Shown here in pieces: positions 12,737 to 13,798 of a stretch of DNA of 13,798 nucleotides. The stretch is from RBG-16-66-20 sp049651845 (GTDB lineage: Bacteria; Pseudomonadota; Gammaproteobacteria; Burkholderiales; SG8-39). Position numbers and translations under genes: made by a program. A model generated the notes under the pieces. That model saw only the letters and a list, made by a program, of their open reading frames with translations. It was not told where the DNA came from and searched no databases. The DNA lies in the NCBI GenBank assembly GCA_049651845.1, contig JBASCW010000162.1:1-13798 (forward strand). Reading direction: 5' to 3'. Every line of letters starts with the position of its first letter. Position 1 is the first letter of the stretch.

Positions 12737-13633
12737 TCAGCGCGCGGCGGCGAGCGCGCCTTTCACCGCCTGCGCCAGCTCGTCGTAGCCGAAGCGGGGC
12801 AGCGGCTTGCCGTTGACGAAGAACTCGGGCGTCTGGCTGACCCCGAGCGCCACGGTGTCTTCGAGATCCTGCCGGATCAGGGCGGCGACCGCGGCGGAAT
12901 CCATGTCGCTGCGCAGCTGCCCGAGGTCGAGGCCGAGGGGCTCCAGGTGCTTCCACGCGCGGTCCACCTGCGCGGTGTGGTTGATCACCCAGTCGCCCTG
13001 CGCGCGCAGCACAGCCTCGAGCGCCGGCCAGAACTGGCCTTGCCTGCGCGCCGCCTCGAGCGCCGCCACCACCCGGTCCGAGCCCTCGTGGAAGGCCGCG
13101 TAGCGCAGCACCAGGCGGATGCGGTCGGGATTCGCCGCCATCATCTGCTTCACGAACGGATAGAAATCGCGGCAGGTCCCGCAGGCGGAATCGAAGAACT
13201 CCACGATCACCACCGGCGCGTCGTGCCTTCCGAGCGCAGGCGAGTGCATGCGCACCAGCTCGCCCTTGCGCTCCGGCGGCACGGCCGCGCGCTCTGCAGC
13301 GGGCGTGGGCGCACTCGTGGTGCTCTTCTCGCTGTGGTAAACCAGCGCGCCGAAAATCGGCACGAACACCACGATCAGGCTGCCGGCGATCAGCGACGCT
13401 CCAGCTCCTTCGGCCTTCTCAGCTCTGCCGTGGTCTCCACATCGAGCTTGGACGCCCTGGCCACGATCACTCCCTCCCGTACCTGCTTTCGCCACAGCGA
13501 CAGCATGAACGGGTGAATGTCCAATGCCGGCCACGTCCTGAATCAACACTCCCGGCAGGCTGCTCAACTTCACCGCAGTCGCCTTGAACTTCTCTCCGTA
13601 CCTCGCGATCTTGCGTGGTCCTGCCTTTGCCAC
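12737..13633 (-). CDS. Membrane-anchored DsbA-like thioredoxin-fold protein, 5' end fused to an IS3 orfA remnant
   Basis: One open frame of 298 residues. The last about 218 residues (from about 13393) are a DsbA/thioredoxin_4-type protein: one hydrophobic anchor (LIAGSLIVVFVPIFGALVY), then VVIVEFFDSACGTCRDFYPF with the redox pair CGTC, and the cis-proline loop GVSQTPEFFVNG. It is predicted to act in the periplasm as a thiol oxidoreductase or chaperone. The first about 37 residues (VAKAGPRKIARYGEKFKATA and onwards) are the start of an IS3-family OrfA, and a frameshift there brings the IS start into frame with dsbA. The native start seems lost: between the IS sequence and the anchor no ATG is available, only GTGs within the anchor. 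Whether the fusion is made is unknown. The gene converges on the tandem GNAT with 4 nt between stops and no visible terminator. Confidence 0.7.
   Translation of the reverse strand: MAKAGPRKIARYGEKFKATAVKLSSLPGVLIQDVAGIGHSPVHAVAVAKAGTGGSDRGQGVQARCGDHGRAEKAEGAGASLIAGSLIVVFVPIFGALVYHSEKSTTSAPTPAAERAAVPPERKGELVRMHSPALGRHDAPVVIVEFFDSACGTCRDFYPFVKQMMAANPDRIRLVLRYAAFHEGSDRVVAALEAARRQGQFWPALEAVLRAQGDWVINHTAQVDRAWKHLEPLGLDLGQLRSDMDSAAVAALIRQDLEDTVALGVSQTPEFFVNGKPLPRFGYDELAQAVKGALAAAR
13390..13633 (-). pseudogene. Truncated and frameshifted IS3-family transposase OrfA
   Basis: The GTG at 13633 begins an OrfA N-terminus (ARYGEKFKATAVKLSSLPGV), typical of the HTH_Tnp_1 domain of IS3 elements. At about 13522-13528 the frame is lost: 7 nt (GGCATTG) stand where three codons are expected, and the protein continues in another frame from 13521 as DIHPFMLSLWRKQVREGVIV up to ELRRPKELERR and a stop at 13392-13390. 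OrfA normally continues beyond ELERR, and no OrfB is present, so the element is a 5' remnant whose 3' part was lost together with the start of the dsbA-like gene. The family is recognised from the sequence; subgroup and terminal repeats are not assigned. Confidence 0.8.
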
Positions 13634-13639
13634 TTTCCA

Positions 13640-13644
13640 CCTCC
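13640..13644 (-). promoter_or_regulatory. Ribosome binding site of the IS orfA remnant
   Basis: On the minus strand GGAGG lies 6 nt before the GTG at 13633. It is intact, so translation can still begin in the broken transposase frame and, because of the frameshift, run on into the DsbA-like protein. Confidence 0.6.
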
Positions 13645-13798
13645 AGCCTGTTAGGTCGAGGTGTCAACTAAGGAAGGTCTGAAGAAGTAGCCGCTAATGT
13701 GCGCGACCACGATGAATTGGGTTCCAAGGACGCGATCGGCGTCGGATGCGGGCTTTTTTACTGCCCGATCGTGCTCTGAACAAGTGTCTTTTCCAATT
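13645..13798. other. Non-coding right end, possible IS terminal region
   Basis: No credible gene is seen. The stretch around 13654-13690 is less GC-rich and may hold the end of the IS3 element, but no inverted repeat partner is present to prove it. Two overlapping hairpins could form: CGATCGG (13733-13739) with CCGATCG (13765-13771), and CGGGC (13749-13753) with GCCCG (13763-13767) around a T6 loop. The T-run is in the loop, not after the stem, so it is not a standard terminator. Confidence 0.3.

Noticed and set aside
12578..13516. A 312-codon plus-strand open frame opposite the DsbA-like gene.
   Set aside because: The minus strand carries CGTC and cis-proline motifs in a coherent fold, while this frame has Ser/Arg-rich sequence without family features and starts inside the tandem GNAT gene.
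13747..13771. Candidate terminator near the right edge.
   Set aside because: The run of six T lies in the loop, not after the stem, and no gene on either strand is seen to end there.
1..13798. CRISPR arrays, tRNA or rRNA genes, and intact mobile elements.
   Set aside because: No regularly spaced repeats and no tRNA- or rRNA-like stretch were recognised, and the only IS trace is the broken orfA at 13390-13633.

Overview
The window is GC-rich DNA, probably from a betaproteobacterium of the Azoarcus/Thauera/Aromatoleum type or a relative that degrades aromatic compounds anaerobically. This rests on gene content, base composition and an IS3-type remnant; no rRNA or other taxonomic marker is present. 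The main content is a long, tightly packed plus-strand operon (848-12732) that looks like a complete module to import an aromatic acid, activate it with CoA and oxidise it at the alpha carbon.

Layout. At the left edge, on the minus strand, lie a truncated Rrf2-family regulator (1-296) and a small GNAT acetyltransferase (293-736) joined by an ATGA overlap. A 111-bp divergent promoter region (737-847) holds a 9-of-10 match to the FNR/ANR box. The plus-strand operon then encodes a five-gene branched-chain-amino-acid-type ABC importer (binding protein, two permeases, two ATPases; 848-5312), a FlK-like hot-dog thioesterase (5370-5789), a three-subunit molybdenum/iron-sulfur/membrane oxidoreductase resembling phenylacetyl-CoA:acceptor oxidoreductase PadBCD (5786-9935), a phenylacetate-CoA ligase (9948-11258), a hemerythrin-like protein (11258-11752) and a protein with two fused GNAT domains (11731-12732). 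A membrane-anchored DsbA-like gene runs towards the operon on the minus strand, and its 5' end is fused to a broken IS3-family orfA (12737-13633). The last about 150 bp show no gene.

How the genes may work together (inference). The importer brings in phenylacetate or a related arylacetate, the ligase makes the CoA thioester, and PadBCD oxidises it to the 2-oxoacyl level and passes electrons to quinone. The thioesterase overlapping padB could release the 2-oxoacid or clear dead-end thioesters. No phenylglyoxylate oxidoreductase genes lie here, so the next step must be encoded elsewhere. The FNR-like box, the Rrf2 regulator and the hemerythrin-like protein fit control by oxygen, redox state or NO. 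Three mutually similar GNAT domains sit beside an acyl-CoA ligase with a C-terminal acetylation-type lysine motif (PRSMGK), which suggests post-translational control of the ligase. That last link is the least described part of the locus.
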